A stretch of 64,000 nt of DNA from Catalimonadaceae bacterium JC749 (GCA_021730635.1 JAJNNC010000020.1:1-64000), one strand, 5' to 3'. Numbered from the stretch's first letter, positions 17,062 to 26,352 are shown. Numbers and translations: made by a program. Notes: a model not told the origin generated them from the sequence alone.

Positions 17062-17982
17062 TCATAAATAAGTGAATGGGTTGGTAGAGGCAATGTGGGT
17101 AACCTTGAGAGCTGGCACTTTGGGTTGCAACCACCGGGCAGCATACTCCATCCCGGCTTCCTCGCTGACAGCATGGCTCAGCACCAGCAGAGACGTTTTT
17201 TGTCCCATCAGTAAGCCATCTCTGACCCGCTCTACGGTTTCCCATTCCCTGGTTTCTCCACTTAAAATCAGATCTGGCTGGTGCTCCTGGATGGCACCTA
17301 TTTGCATTCTGCTATCCATATAACCAAAAGCCAGATATAACCTGGAACAGCGTTGATCGACAGGACCCACCGCCCGCACTGTCGATATGCCCAGTTTTTC
17401 TTTGAGGTGTGCCGCGATCGATTGCAATGTCATGGGTGTAGGCAAAGTCAGGAGTCTGGGGTTGTTGGCATCATAATATTTTTCCCATCCCAACTTGATC
17501 AAATTGCCCATGATAATTCCATCGGGTCGGTGGGCATGCCAGTAATCATGAAAGCGCCAGATTGCAATCTGGTATTTCTTCAATAGGTCTATTTTGTGGC
17601 GGTAGGCATCATCCTGTTGCAGCCAATCGGTTTCGTCCTGGTTATTGTAAAAAGGTGTTTCGTGGGCAATGATAAAATTAGCATTGGCCTGGGCTGTCTG
17701 CTTGATCACTTCCAGCGTAGGAAACATGGTAGTAACAATACCAGTCACCGACTGATCCATACTTCCGGACCTTAACTGATCAACAGTTTTGGCGAAGGGA
17801 GCCCCGGGAATATCTTTCAGGATAAGGTCTATTACCTGTTTTACGGTGAGTGTTTGCCATAAACTACTCGGCAGACTCGCGCCGGGTACAGCCAAAAACA
17901 GGGAGGCACTGGCTAACTTAGTCATTGATAATAAAAAATCCCTTCTGGGGTACTGAGTTTCATGGCTGTTCTGATTTATCAT
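17062..17982 (-). CDS. Exported NIF3-like dinuclear metal protein
   Basis: A 306-residue NIF3/YbgI-type protein: TVKQVIDLILKDIPG at the start, FIIAHETPFY (about 123) and, near the C-terminus, GETREWETVERVRDGLL with LVLSHAVSEEAGMEYAARWL. The last matches the 'GE...V....a......i..GH..sE..g' metal-binding signature of NIF3. Unlike usual NIF3 proteins, the N-terminus has PRRDFLLSMTKLASASLFLA, a twin-arginine-like export signal, so the protein is probably periplasmic. In the first histidine motif, HHP is changed to HETPFY. The substrate is unknown. It is followed 95 bases later by the rhamnose mutarotase gene on the same strand, with that gene upstream. Confidence 0.85.
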   Translation of the reverse strand: MINQNSHETQYPRRDFLLSMTKLASASLFLAVPGASLPSSLWQTLTVKQVIDLILKDIPGAPFAKTVDQLRSGSMDQSVTGIVTTMFPTLEVIKQTAQANANFIIAHETPFYNNQDETDWLQQDDAYRHKIDLLKKYQIAIWRFHDYWHAHRPDGIIMGNLIKLGWEKYYDANNPRLLTLPTPMTLQSIAAHLKEKLGISTVRAVGPVDQRCSRLYLAFGYMDSRMQIGAIQEHQPDLILSGETREWETVERVRDGLLMGQKTSLLVLSHAVSEEAGMEYAARWLQPKVPALKVTHIASTNPFTYL

Positions 17983-18077
17983 GATGGTTATCTTTTTTTC
18001 TTGAAAATAGTAAAATCGTGAGATACACTTTTATTGTTGATGCACTTGAATGCTGCATGATGCCATGCAGAAAAAGT

Positions 18078-18407
18078 TTAGTCCATATGAAAAACTTCAG
18101 GTAGGGGTTTGCTGATAGGAGAATGATCCGGGTGCGTTTCCATAATATCCTGCATGTAAGCCCACCACTTTTTCATGATGGCCTGCTGCGGTAGAGTACC
18201 CGTCGTATGATCGGGGGCGAGTTTGTAGGTAGCAAAAAGCGTTGAAGTTTCTTCATCTAGAAAGATGGAATAATCTGATACACCTGTTTCTTGCAGCAGT
18301 TGAACCAATTCAGGCCAGATGGCATCATGCCTTCTTTGATATTCTTCTTCCTGGCCGGGATACAATTTCATGATGAAAGCGACTCTTTGTAAGGATTTTT
18401 TTTTCAT
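18078..18407 (-). CDS. rhaM: L-rhamnose mutarotase
   Basis: Interconverts the alpha and beta anomers of L-rhamnose to feed the isomerase. The 109-residue length and motifs fit: RVAFIMKLYPGQEEEY followed by RRHDAIWPEL, with His27 in the catalytic position, YSIFLD, then WWAYMQDIMETH and the Pro-rich LPEVFHMD end. It is separate from other rhamnose genes in the window: the nearest are the kinase at 31470 and the rhamnosidase at 261. It lies upstream of the NIF3-like gene on the same strand with a 95-base gap. Confidence 0.9.
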   Translation of the reverse strand: MKKKSLQRVAFIMKLYPGQEEEYQRRHDAIWPELVQLLQETGVSDYSIFLDEETSTLFATYKLAPDHTTGTLPQQAIMKKWWAYMQDIMETHPDHSPISKPLPEVFHMD

Positions 18408-18608
18408 AACTATGAGGGAATGGATGGAAGTCCAAAATTTAGAATTTTTACTGATAAATTAAAAAGCGGAGTTCCCAGGTCTTTCTGTCTCAATTATAAA
18501 TGAAAAGGAACTTTTGTGCACCAAAACTTTTTTATCCCCTTGGAAAGGGAGTATGCAACGAGGTTTAGGTAAGTGTCTGAATTATTTATATTAACAAAAG
18601 CATTGCCG

Positions 18609-19076
18609 ATGGAAAAAATCGGTGTCATCAACCAAAGAGAAATATTTTACCTGAACCATAGGGATAATCCTTTCTGGCAGTTTTCCTTACCGGAAAGTAA
18701 CTGGCTGCTGTTTGCCATTGTGCATGAGGAGGATGTCAGCAGAATCAATGAGTTTAGTGAGAAATGTCTGGATAAAAAAGTATGTTATATCTGCGGTACA
18801 GGGCAGGCAGGGAGTACCCTGGAAGATATTTTTGATTTGGAGTTGTTGAACCGGAATATACAGCACAAAGGAAAGGAGCTGACAGATCAGGAGGAAGTGC
18901 CCTTGTCCAGCTGGCATGAAGACCTGGACGAAGGATTTTGGTTTGCAGCCACGGTGGCTAATCATAGTGTGTTGCCCATCCACAGGGTTATCTGTATCAA
19001 TCTGTCTAAAATTGACTATAGAAACAGAATCCTGAATTTAATCAAAGATATTCATAATGGGTGGCAACCTGTCTGA
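18609..19076 (+). CDS. Hypothetical protein, 155 aa
   Basis: Not recognised. The start is placed at ATG 18609 (155 aa); the frame is also open to a GTG at 18573 but the ATG is preferred. The sequence is soluble and acidic, with two cysteines close together in CLDKKVCYICGTGQ (about 55-70) and a WFAATVANHS stretch. The N-terminal MEKIGVINQREIFYLN and aromatic residues suggest a compact alpha/beta domain. It sits alone between the divergent mutarotase and the helicase promoter. Confidence 0.6.
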   Translation: MEKIGVINQREIFYLNHRDNPFWQFSLPESNWLLFAIVHEEDVSRINEFSEKCLDKKVCYICGTGQAGSTLEDIFDLELLNRNIQHKGKELTDQEEVPLSSWHEDLDEGFWFAATVANHSVLPIHRVICINLSKIDYRNRILNLIKDIHNGWQPV

Positions 19077-19150
19077 TAGCTGATTTTCTGAATTTATAAG
19101 AAAGAAATTTTATCAGGTAAAAAAAGAAAGCGGTGATGTTGGCGGCATCA

Positions 19151-19182
19151 TTAGTCTTACTCAGGAATAAACACTATCTTTG
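19151..19182 (+). promoter_or_regulatory. Bacteroidetes-type promoter of the DEAD-box helicase
   Basis: TATCTTTG at 19175-19182 is a perfect TAnnTTTG -7 element followed by CA. TTAG at 19151-19154 is one base from the -33 TTTG, with 20 bases between. Transcription would start about 19189, giving a leader of about 120 bases before the helicase ATG at 19312, a length usual for cold-responsive DEAD-box mRNAs. Confidence 0.65.
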
Positions 19183-19311
19183 CAGCTTCATTTTTCATAT
19201 AAGGCCTAAACTGTCAACTCCTTGAAAGTCAATATTATATAACATTTAATTTTTGTTCAACCAACCATTCATACCATACTTTGGCGCTTAGCCGAATCTA
19301 AATACATATCA

Positions 19312-21000
19312 ATGCAATTAACATTTGAAGAAACCGGCCTGAAGCCGGAAATTTTGAAGGCCATCCAGGAAATGGGCTTTGAAACACCGACGCCCATCCA
19401 GGAAAAAATGATCCCTAATATTTTAAACAGTCAGGAAGATGTGGTGGCGCTGGCGCAAACAGGCACGGGCAAGACCGCTGCTTTTGGACTTCCGCTGGTA
19501 CACCTGATTGATGCAGAGAGCAATACCATACAATGCCTGGTTTTATGTCCTACCCGAGAACTTTGCTTGCAGATCACCAACGATCTGGAAAACTTTTCCA
19601 AACATGTCAACCGACTGAAAGTGGTGGCGGTCTACGGAGGAGCCAGTATTGAAAACCAGATCACCGCCTTGAAAAAAGGATGCCAGCTGGTAGTAGGTAC
19701 CCCAGGCAGGGTCCATGACCTGATCCGTCGGGGCAAGTTAAAAATTAATAAAATCAAATGGCTGGTGCTCGATGAGGCTGATGAAATGCTTTCCATGGGT
19801 TTCAAAGACGAACTGGATGCCATCTTGGAGCAGGCGCCTTACGATCGGCAAACCCTGCTATTCTCAGCCACCATGCCTGACGATATAGTCGCTACTTATA
19901 CCCGCAACCCTACGGAAGTGTCAGTGGGGAAAAGAAATGCGGGGGCTGAAAATATCAATCATATTTATTATGTGGTTCATGCCAAAGACCGTTATTTGGC
20001 TTTGAAACGCATCGCGGATATTCATCCGGACATCTACGGAATCGTATTCTGCCGTACCCGGCAGGAAACCAAAGAAATCGCGGAAAAACTGATAGCCGAT
20101 GGATACAATGCGGATGCTTTGCATGGTGATTTGTCACAGGCACAGCGGGATCAGGTGATGAACCGTTTCCGTATGAACGCCCTGCAAATTCTGGTCGCTA
20201 CCGATGTGGCTGCCCGGGGGCTGGATGTCAATGACCTGACGCATGTGATTAACTACAACCTACCCGACGATCCGGAGGTATACATCCATCGCAGTGGAAG
20301 AACCGGAAGGGCCGGCAGAAAAGGAACTTCCATTTCTATCATCCATATGCGGGAAACCGGAAAAATCCGGGATGTAGAAAAAAAATCCGGCAAAAAATTT
20401 ACCCGAAAGATGATCCCTGATGGACAGGAAATCTGTGAAAAACAACTGTTCCATCTGGTCGATAGGGTAGAAAAAATAGAGGTAGACCATGCCCAGATTG
20501 ACCCTTATCTGGAAGTGATCTTTAAAAAACTGAGTTGGCTGAGCCGGGAAGAACTGATCAAACATTTTGTCTCCGTAGAGTTCAACCGGTTCTTGTCTTA
20601 CTATAAAGATGCCCCTGACCTGAATGTACGGGCAGAAGAAAAGCGGGAACCCCGTTCCAGAAGAAACAACACTTCCTTTTCCCGTTTTTATATCAACCTC
20701 GGAAGCAAGCACAAACTGAGTGCGGCTCGTCTGATCGGCTTAATCAATGAGCAGACAGACAGAAGTGACATCGAGATCGGGAAGATTGAGATCATGGATA
20801 AAATTGCTTTTTTTGAAGCGGATAGCCGGTTTGACAAAGACATTCTACGCTCTTTTAACAAATCCGTTTTTTTTGAAGGAGCCCCGGTGCTGGTAGAAAT
20901 GTCCAAACCTAAACCCAGACTGAAAGAACAGAAGAAGGACAAAGAGGCCTCTTTTTTCCGGAAGTCTCGGTCCAGGCGCAAGGAGCGAAAAAGAAGATAA
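19312..21000 (+). CDS. DEAD-box ATP-dependent RNA helicase with DbpA-type RNA-binding domain
   Basis: Unwinds structured RNA, probably in ribosome assembly or cold adaptation. The 562 residues carry the whole motif set: Q motif (TPTPIQEKM), Walker A AQTGTGKT, PTREL, TPGR, DEAD (DEADEML), SAT, then in the second RecA domain IVFCRTRQE, ATDVAARGLDV and HRSGRTGRAG. A C-terminal DbpA-like RRM follows (about 465-545: FYINLGSKHKLSAARLIGLI), with a basic tail (SFFRKSRSRRKERKRR). It converges with the ferritin-like gene, with only five bases between stop codons. Confidence 0.95.
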   Translation: MQLTFEETGLKPEILKAIQEMGFETPTPIQEKMIPNILNSQEDVVALAQTGTGKTAAFGLPLVHLIDAESNTIQCLVLCPTRELCLQITNDLENFSKHVNRLKVVAVYGGASIENQITALKKGCQLVVGTPGRVHDLIRRGKLKINKIKWLVLDEADEMLSMGFKDELDAILEQAPYDRQTLLFSATMPDDIVATYTRNPTEVSVGKRNAGAENINHIYYVVHAKDRYLALKRIADIHPDIYGIVFCRTRQETKEIAEKLIADGYNADALHGDLSQAQRDQVMNRFRMNALQILVATDVAARGLDVNDLTHVINYNLPDDPEVYIHRSGRTGRAGRKGTSISIIHMRETGKIRDVEKKSGKKFTRKMIPDGQEICEKQLFHLVDRVEKIEVDHAQIDPYLEVIFKKLSWLSREELIKHFVSVEFNRFLSYYKDAPDLNVRAEEKREPRSRRNNTSFSRFYINLGSKHKLSAARLIGLINEQTDRSDIEIGKIEIMDKIAFFEADSRFDKDILRSFNKSVFFEGAPVLVEMSKPKPRLKEQKKDKEASFFRKSRSRRKERKRR

Positions 21001-21005
21001 ATACC

Positions 21006-21647
21006 TCAGGGTTGGGGCTTCCGGTCTAATGCCTCGGAAGTCACCTCCTTACTGACAGCAGCCAGCCAGTGTTGAAAGAGATGAGTTTCATACTGGCAGG
21101 CTTGCTTTGCATGTTTTTCCCATTGGGGTGAAAAATCCTGCAACTGTTGAATCATCTCTTCCAGATGGCCTTCCTCTTCCACAATGATAAAACGAATGTT
21201 AACTTTACTATTCGTTTCTTTCAATACTTTGTAGTACACAGGGTAGAGTTCATCGGCCCTCACTTCAATAGCATAGGTCACCAGTAAATAAGCCGCATAT
21301 TTCAGGGCATCTCCCTGCAATTGTAGCTCACGCTTGAGATAACGGCATACCTGCAAATCCAACTGAGCAAGGTAGTAATAACTGGTCTTTGGCGACAGTA
21401 CATGGGCAGGCTCGTAGGTTTCGCAAAGGGTAGGATGAACCTTTTGAATCTGTGATTTCAAATGATAAGCATGCCGGGCTTCCTCCGCCGCGTGTTTCAG
21501 TATCATCAGGTTTACTTTCCGGGGATGTTCGGAGGCAGCAATTTTACGGGCGCCCGCATTTTCTAACATAGAAAGAGTATTCAGCCATTTGGCATGTAAT
21601 TCTTCCTGTTTGATGATCATTCTGATCGTTTGCTCCAGCTGATGCAT
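21006..21647 (-). CDS. Ferritin-like putative diiron protein at the end of the biotin operon
   Basis: A 213-residue, all-helical protein with the residue pattern of a four-helix diiron carboxylate bundle. Helix 1 has Glu15/Glu16 with His18, helix 2 has Glu56-x-x-His59 (EEARH), helix 3 has Glu128 and Glu133 (AIEVRADELYP), and helix 4 has Glu158-x-x-His161 (EEEGH). Two ExxH motifs plus two helix-borne glutamates are the classic ferritin/hydroxylase ligand set. Its start is nine bases from the bioA stop codon, so it is the last gene of the bioB-F-D-A transcript. An oxidase or hydroxylase role linked to biotin, for example supplying pimeloyl thioester, is inference; tRNA-hydroxylase-like or iron-storage roles are alternatives. 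Confidence 0.75.
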   Translation of the reverse strand: MHQLEQTIRMIIKQEELHAKWLNTLSMLENAGARKIAASEHPRKVNLMILKHAAEEARHAYHLKSQIQKVHPTLCETYEPAHVLSPKTSYYYLAQLDLQVCRYLKRELQLQGDALKYAAYLLVTYAIEVRADELYPVYYKVLKETNSKVNIRFIIVEEEGHLEEMIQQLQDFSPQWEKHAKQACQYETHLFQHWLAAVSKEVTSEALDRKPQP

Positions 21648-21656
21648 GACTTCGTA

Positions 21657-22940
21657 TTAGGTTAAAGTAGAAAACGCATGGATGGCTTCCTCCATCGCAT
21701 GATAAATGTATGATAATTCTTCGTTGGTGATACAGTAGGGGGGGATCAGGTAAATGACATTCCCCAGGGGGCGGCAAATGATCTTTCTTTCCAGAAAGAA
21801 TTGATAAAGATGATCCCGGATTTGGCTGAAATAGGAATAGTTGGAAGCAACTTCAAACTCCAGGGCCAGAATAGTACCCTGGCACCTGCATTCCCTGACC
21901 AAAGAATGAGTTTGAACTCTATCCTGGAATTGCTGGTGTTGTGCACTGATACGATCCAGGTTTTGCTGGAAATCAGGCCGTTCTACCAGGTCCAGACTGG
22001 CCAAAGCCGCCGCACAGGCCAGTGGATTACCCGTATAAGAGTGTCCATGAAAGAAGGTTTTTGTTTTATCTTCAGAAAGAAAAGCATCGTAAATGGCTTG
22101 TGTACAACTGGTGGCCCCAAAGGCCATAAAGCCTCCTGTCAGCCCTTTCGACAGGCAGATAATATCCGGAGCATGTTGCAGGTGATCACAGGCAAAGAGT
22201 TTACCAGTACGGCCAAAACCCGTCATCACTTCATCGGCAATCAGGAGCAGCTCATGAGAGCGGCATAGCTGTAGTATCTCATCCAACAGGTCTGGCTCAT
22301 ACATCAGCATGCCCCCGGCTCCCTGTACCAATGGCTCAAAAAGGAAGGCGGCATGTTGGTGATCTGCCAACAGATGCTTTAGGGTTTCTTTGATTTGTGG
22401 CAGGTTGTTCCGGGTGGGAAGCGGTATGAAATCCACGTCGAAGAGCAGGGGCGTGAAAGGTGCGGTAAAAGAACTCCGGGCGCTGGCAGCCATGGCACCA
22501 AAAGTATCGCCATGATAGGCATTTTCCAATGCTACAATCCGTGTTCGGGGTCTTCCCTGATTATACCAGTATTGGAAAGCCATTTTCAGGCCTACCTCTA
22601 CCGCCGTAGAACCGTTGTCTGAATAAAATAATTTCTGCGGCTGGCCGGGGAGTCGCTGTAACAGCCTTTCTGCCAGTTCTACAGCCTTAGGATGGGTAAA
22701 TCCGGCAAAAATCACATGCTCCAGGGTATGCAATTGCTCCGATACTTTCTGTGCAATATAAGGATGGGCATGGCCATGCAGGTTGACCCACCAGGAGCTC
22801 ACGGCATCCAGGTAACGGTTGCCCTCTTCATCAATCAGATAGGCACCCTCGCCCCGCACAATGGGAATGGGTAGGGGAGCTGTCTTCATTTGTGTATACG
22901 GATGCCATATCACAGCCTGATCTCTTTCACGTAAGCTCAT
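21657..22940 (-). CDS. bioA: Adenosylmethionine-8-amino-7-oxononanoate aminotransferase
   Basis: Transfers the amino group of S-adenosylmethionine to 7-keto-8-aminopelargonate to form 7,8-diaminopelargonate in biotin synthesis. The 427-residue length is normal. PLP-binding features are visible: DNGSTAVEVGLKMAF (about 108-122), AYHGDTFG, Asp236 in ADEVMTGFGRTG and the Schiff-base Lys265 in LSKGLTGG. The first residues, IWHPYTQM, match the BioA-specific N-terminus. It overlaps bioD by four bases (ATGA) and precedes the diiron-like gene by nine bases. Confidence 0.95.
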   Translation of the reverse strand: MSLRERDQAVIWHPYTQMKTAPLPIPIVRGEGAYLIDEEGNRYLDAVSSWWVNLHGHAHPYIAQKVSEQLHTLEHVIFAGFTHPKAVELAERLLQRLPGQPQKLFYSDNGSTAVEVGLKMAFQYWYNQGRPRTRIVALENAYHGDTFGAMAASARSSFTAPFTPLLFDVDFIPLPTRNNLPQIKETLKHLLADHQHAAFLFEPLVQGAGGMLMYEPDLLDEILQLCRSHELLLIADEVMTGFGRTGKLFACDHLQHAPDIICLSKGLTGGFMAFGATSCTQAIYDAFLSEDKTKTFFHGHSYTGNPLACAAALASLDLVERPDFQQNLDRISAQHQQFQDRVQTHSLVRECRCQGTILALEFEVASNYSYFSQIRDHLYQFFLERKIICRPLGNVIYLIPPYCITNEELSYIYHAMEEAIHAFSTLT

Positions 22941-23575
22941 CGTTGTTCAATCATGGGTTTCAATGCCTGGGCATAGTGTTTGACCATTTCTTTCGTTATC
23001 GCTTTCTCCTGCAAGATATTGCCTAAAAGCGGAACGTTACTATACGACAGTATCACTTGCTTGCTTTGGATATTTTCTTCTCCGTTAAAAATCAATCCGG
23101 TTAGGGGAATCTGATAAAGCTTTAGTACTTCCAGAGAAAGTAAGGTATGATTGATGCTTCCCAGGTAATAACGGGATACCAGTATCACCGGAAACTGCCA
23201 TTGCCGCAGCAGGTGCAGGTTCAGCGTCTGCCGGTTGAGCGGCACCATCAGACCACCGGCCAGTTCAATGATCAAGGTATTTTCTGTCTGTGGAATTTTT
23301 ATGTTTTCTGCCAGCAGCGTGATTCCTTCTTTTTCGGCGGATGCATGAGGCGACATAGGGTATTGCAACCGGTAAGCTTCCGGATGGAAAACAGAGCGGC
23401 TATTGCTGATGAGTTCCCGAACGGTATCCGTATCCGAGTGCTGTAAATCACCAGCCTGAACAGGCTTCCAATAATCGGCTTGTAAAGCCTCTACCAGCAT
23501 GGCGGACACCAACGTCTTTCCGACACCCGTGTCGATGCCTGCTATGACAAACACCTGGGAGTCGCTTTGCTTCAT
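22937..23575 (-). CDS. bioD: Dethiobiotin synthetase
   Basis: ATP-dependent closure of the ureido ring from 7,8-diaminopelargonate and CO2 to dethiobiotin. A 212-residue P-loop protein with GIDTGVGKT at 13-21. YWKPVQAG and the substrate segment near residue 112 (VPLNRQ) also match BioD. Its start overlaps the bioF stop by four bases and its end overlaps the bioA start by four bases, so translation is coupled. Confidence 0.95.
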   Translation of the reverse strand: MKQSDSQVFVIAGIDTGVGKTLVSAMLVEALQADYWKPVQAGDLQHSDTDTVRELISNSRSVFHPEAYRLQYPMSPHASAEKEGITLLAENIKIPQTENTLIIELAGGLMVPLNRQTLNLHLLRQWQFPVILVSRYYLGSINHTLLSLEVLKLYQIPLTGLIFNGEENIQSKQVILSYSNVPLLGNILQEKAITKEMVKHYAQALKPMIEQR

Positions 23576-24711
23576 TTTTTAATGTTGATTTGATGTAAAC
23601 ACGTTAACAAACCGCCTATTTCTTCCCTTGTGTTGAAGGCATGCAGACAAATGCGGAGTCGTTCTTTCCCGGGTGGAACCGTCGGGCTTACGATCGCTTT
23701 GGCATAATATCCCGCTTGCGCCAAGTGATGTGATACCTGTTTAACCGCTTCATTGCCGGGTATGATCAACCCCTGAATAGGACTGTGGCTATTCAATAAG
23801 GGCCAGGGTAGTGTTTTAGCTTTTTCCCTGAAATAGGCAATGTGATGCTGCAATACCTGTCTTTGGTCATTGCTCTGGGATAACAGGTCGTAAGCACAGT
23901 CAATAGCCACCAGGGCATGAATGGGTTGGGCTGTAGTGTAGATAAAAGAACGAGCAAAGTTAATCAGGTAATCCCGTAATGAGTTAGAACCCACGATGAT
24001 AGCACCATGTACCCCCAAAGCCTTACCAAAAGTGAAAATCCGGGCCAGCACTTTTGATTCAAGCCGGTGGACGCAGACCAGACCTTCCCCGCCGGTGCCA
24101 AAAACACCGTTTGCGTGCGCCTCATCTACAATCAGATGCGCCCCATACCGTTTGGCCAGGGTAGCCATGTCCTGGAGTGGTGCCTCATCTCCATCCATAG
24201 AGTATACAGACTCGACTCCGATGAAAATGTTACCGGTAGCTAATTTAAGCTTCTTTTCCAGGTCTGCCAGATCATTATGGCGGAAACGGTAGCGCCGGGC
24301 ATAGCTGAGCCGTACGCCGTCGATGATGCTGGCATGAACCAGTTCGTCAGTGATCAGCGTATCGCCTCTGTGGGCAATGGAAGCAAAAAGTCCCAGGTTG
24401 GCATCGTATCCGGAATTGAAAAGGAGGCCGGTTTCCGCTGCATGATATCTGGCAATTGATTGCTCCAGCGTTTCGGCATAGACTGTATTTCCGCTGATGA
24501 GCCGGGAGCCGGTTGCTCCGTTCTTGCCATTTTCTATCTCTCCCAGTTTTTGGAAGATCAGTTCCTTTAAACTTTGGGAGCGGGCCAATCCCAGATAATC
24601 ATTAGAGGCAAAGTCGATGAGGTGCTCCTTGTGCTCTAAGGTCCTGAACAAATGTTCATTTTTGATGACCTCCAGTCTGTTTTCTAAAAAGTTGTCTTCG
24701 GGGAAGGTCAA
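23572..24711 (-). CDS. bioF: 8-amino-7-oxononanoate synthase
   Basis: PLP enzyme that condenses pimeloyl thioester with alanine to give 7-keto-8-aminopelargonate. The 379 residues include SNDYLGLA (about 36-43), TGSRLISGN, DELVHASIIDG, VDEAHANG (Asp196) and the Schiff-base Lys230 in TFGKALGVHG. It starts with TTG, five bases after the bioB stop codon; no closer ATG exists in the frame. It overlaps bioD by four bases. Confidence 0.94.
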   Translation of the reverse strand: MTFPEDNFLENRLEVIKNEHLFRTLEHKEHLIDFASNDYLGLARSQSLKELIFQKLGEIENGKNGATGSRLISGNTVYAETLEQSIARYHAAETGLLFNSGYDANLGLFASIAHRGDTLITDELVHASIIDGVRLSYARRYRFRHNDLADLEKKLKLATGNIFIGVESVYSMDGDEAPLQDMATLAKRYGAHLIVDEAHANGVFGTGGEGLVCVHRLESKVLARIFTFGKALGVHGAIIVGSNSLRDYLINFARSFIYTTAQPIHALVAIDCAYDLLSQSNDQRQVLQHHIAYFREKAKTLPWPLLNSHSPIQGLIIPGNEAVKQVSHHLAQAGYYAKAIVSPTVPPGKERLRICLHAFNTREEIGGLLTCLHQINIKK

Positions 24712-24716
24712 GGTAT

Positions 24717-25703
24717 TTACGATAGCTTAGATGGTTCTGGCTTTTCTACATCCTTAAAGGCCTTCCTGGGTTGAAGACCCAAAATATCAAACATCTGCTT
24801 ATCTTCCTGAAAATCAGGGTTAGGGGTTGTCAGCAGCTGATCTCCGGCAAAAATTGAATTGGCGCCTGCCATAAAGCATAAGGCCTGATCAGACAGCGAC
24901 ATCTCCATTCTGCCGGCCGACAATCGGACCACCGTTTTTGGCATCAAAATACGGGCGGTGGCAATCATTCTCACCAAATCCTGCACCGGTACTTTGGGTT
25001 GATCTTCCAGAGGGGTGCCCGGCACTCTGACCAGGGTGTTGATCGGTACGGACTCCGGGTGTGGCTGAAGGTTTGACAATACTTTGAGCATACCGATTCT
25101 GTCTTTTCGGCTTTCTCCCAGTCCGATGATGCCGCCGGAGCAAATGGTCAGGTTTGCTTTCCGGACATTTTCCAATGTTTTGAGTCTATCCTGATAGGTG
25201 CGGGTCGTAATGATCTCATCATAATAATCTTCCGAAGTATCTACATTATGATTGTAGGCATACAGGCCCGCATCGGCTAGTTTTTGCGCTTGTTCGTAAT
25301 TCAGCATGCCCAGGGTACAACACACTTCCATATCCAGGGCATTTACCTGCTTGACCATCTCCAGCACTTTATCAAAATCACGGTTGTCTCTGACTTCCCG
25401 CCAGGCAGCTCCCATGCATAACCTGGAAGAACCTCCTGCTTTCGCTTTCTTGGCCGTTTCCACCACTTCTTCCACTTCCATCAGTTTGTGCGCTTTGACG
25501 TGGGTGTTGTAGCGGGCCGCTTGAGGACAGTAAGCGCAATCCTCCGGGCATCCCCCGGTTTTAATAGAGATCAGGCTGCTGATTTGTACTTCCGCATAAG
25601 CGTTATGTTGTCGATGAACCGTGGCAGCTTCATAGATAAGCTCCATCAAAGGTTTATCATAAATGGCCTCAATGTCTTCAACCGTCCAGTTATGTTTCAT
25701 CAT
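24717..25703 (-). CDS. bioB: Biotin synthase, radical SAM enzyme
   Basis: Inserts sulfur into dethiobiotin. The start is set at the ATG at 25703 (328 aa), because the residues encoded further upstream lack family similarity. The radical SAM cluster is CPEDCAYC (Cys52, Cys56, Cys59), followed by the BioB-specific [32 protein letters not shown] and SAGRMEMS segments, with the arginine and cysteines of the auxiliary [2Fe-2S] cluster. It is the first gene of the operon bioB-bioF-bioD-bioA-diiron protein. A short spacer lies before the divergent receiver gene at 25912. Confidence 0.95.
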   Translation of the reverse strand: MMKHNWTVEDIEAIYDKPLMELIYEAATVHRQHNAYAEVQISSLISIKTGGCPEDCAYCPQAARYNTHVKAHKLMEVEEVVETAKKAKAGGSSRLCMGAAWREVRDNRDFDKVLEMVKQVNALDMEVCCTLGMLNYEQAQKLADAGLYAYNHNVDTSEDYYDEIITTRTYQDRLKTLENVRKANLTICSGGIIGLGESRKDRIGMLKVLSNLQPHPESVPINTLVRVPGTPLEDQPKVPVQDLVRMIATARILMPKTVVRLSAGRMEMSLSDQALCFMAGANSIFAGDQLLTTPNPDFQEDKQMFDILGLQPRKAFKDVEKPEPSKLS

Positions 25704-25911
25704 GCGTCTAATTTTGGCTGCAAAATAGCAGCTACAACTGAATATTCCGAATAGATGAAGCACTATTCAAGCAGCGGTAGCTTGAAACGACACTAGATAA
25801 AATTGCGCTAGGGTGGGGAGGCCGGCAAAACCAGGAAAAAGATAAAATTTGCAGGAAGCATGGTAGGGATGAAAGGGTTACTGTTTAAATTGCCAGACAA
25901 AAGTAGAGGCT

Positions 25912-26280
25912 ATGACAAAAAAAAGTATACTGGTTTGTGATGATGAAGAAGATATCCTGAATCTGATACAGTTGGTGTTGGGACAAACCTATGATGTGGT
26001 GCTGGTGGCTGCCGTCACAGATGTGGTGGCTTTGGTCAAGGAAATACAACCCAATCTGATTATGATGGATATATGGATACCAGAAGTAGGAGGGGAAAAG
26101 GCTGTGGCTCAACTTAAAGAAGATAAAGCTACCCAAAACATACCCGTTCTTTTTTTATCAGGGCATAGTGATACACAGCTAATTGCCCAAAGGGCGGGAG
26201 CCGATGGTTATATCACCAAACCATTTGAAATTATGGAGCTGAAAGAGACCATTGCCAGCTACTTATCCTCTACAGATTAA
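25912..26280 (+). CDS. Stand-alone response regulator receiver protein
   Basis: A 122-residue CheY-like receiver with acidic DDEED at about 10-14, phosphoacceptor Asp in MMDIWIPEVGG (about residue 53), switch serine in FLSGHSD and Lys-Pro in TKPFEIMEL. No output domain or adjacent kinase is seen. It is divergent from bioB. It is the third single-domain receiver in the window, but shorter than the two at 6-7 kb. Confidence 0.9.
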   Translation: MTKKSILVCDDEEDILNLIQLVLGQTYDVVLVAAVTDVVALVKEIQPNLIMMDIWIPEVGGEKAVAQLKEDKATQNIPVLFLSGHSDTQLIAQRAGADGYITKPFEIMELKETIASYLSSTD

Positions 26281-26352
26281 TGTAACCGTTGATAATCAAA
26301 CCACTCACCCATTTTAAGATACTATCATTCACCTTTTCAATCCTAGTTATTT

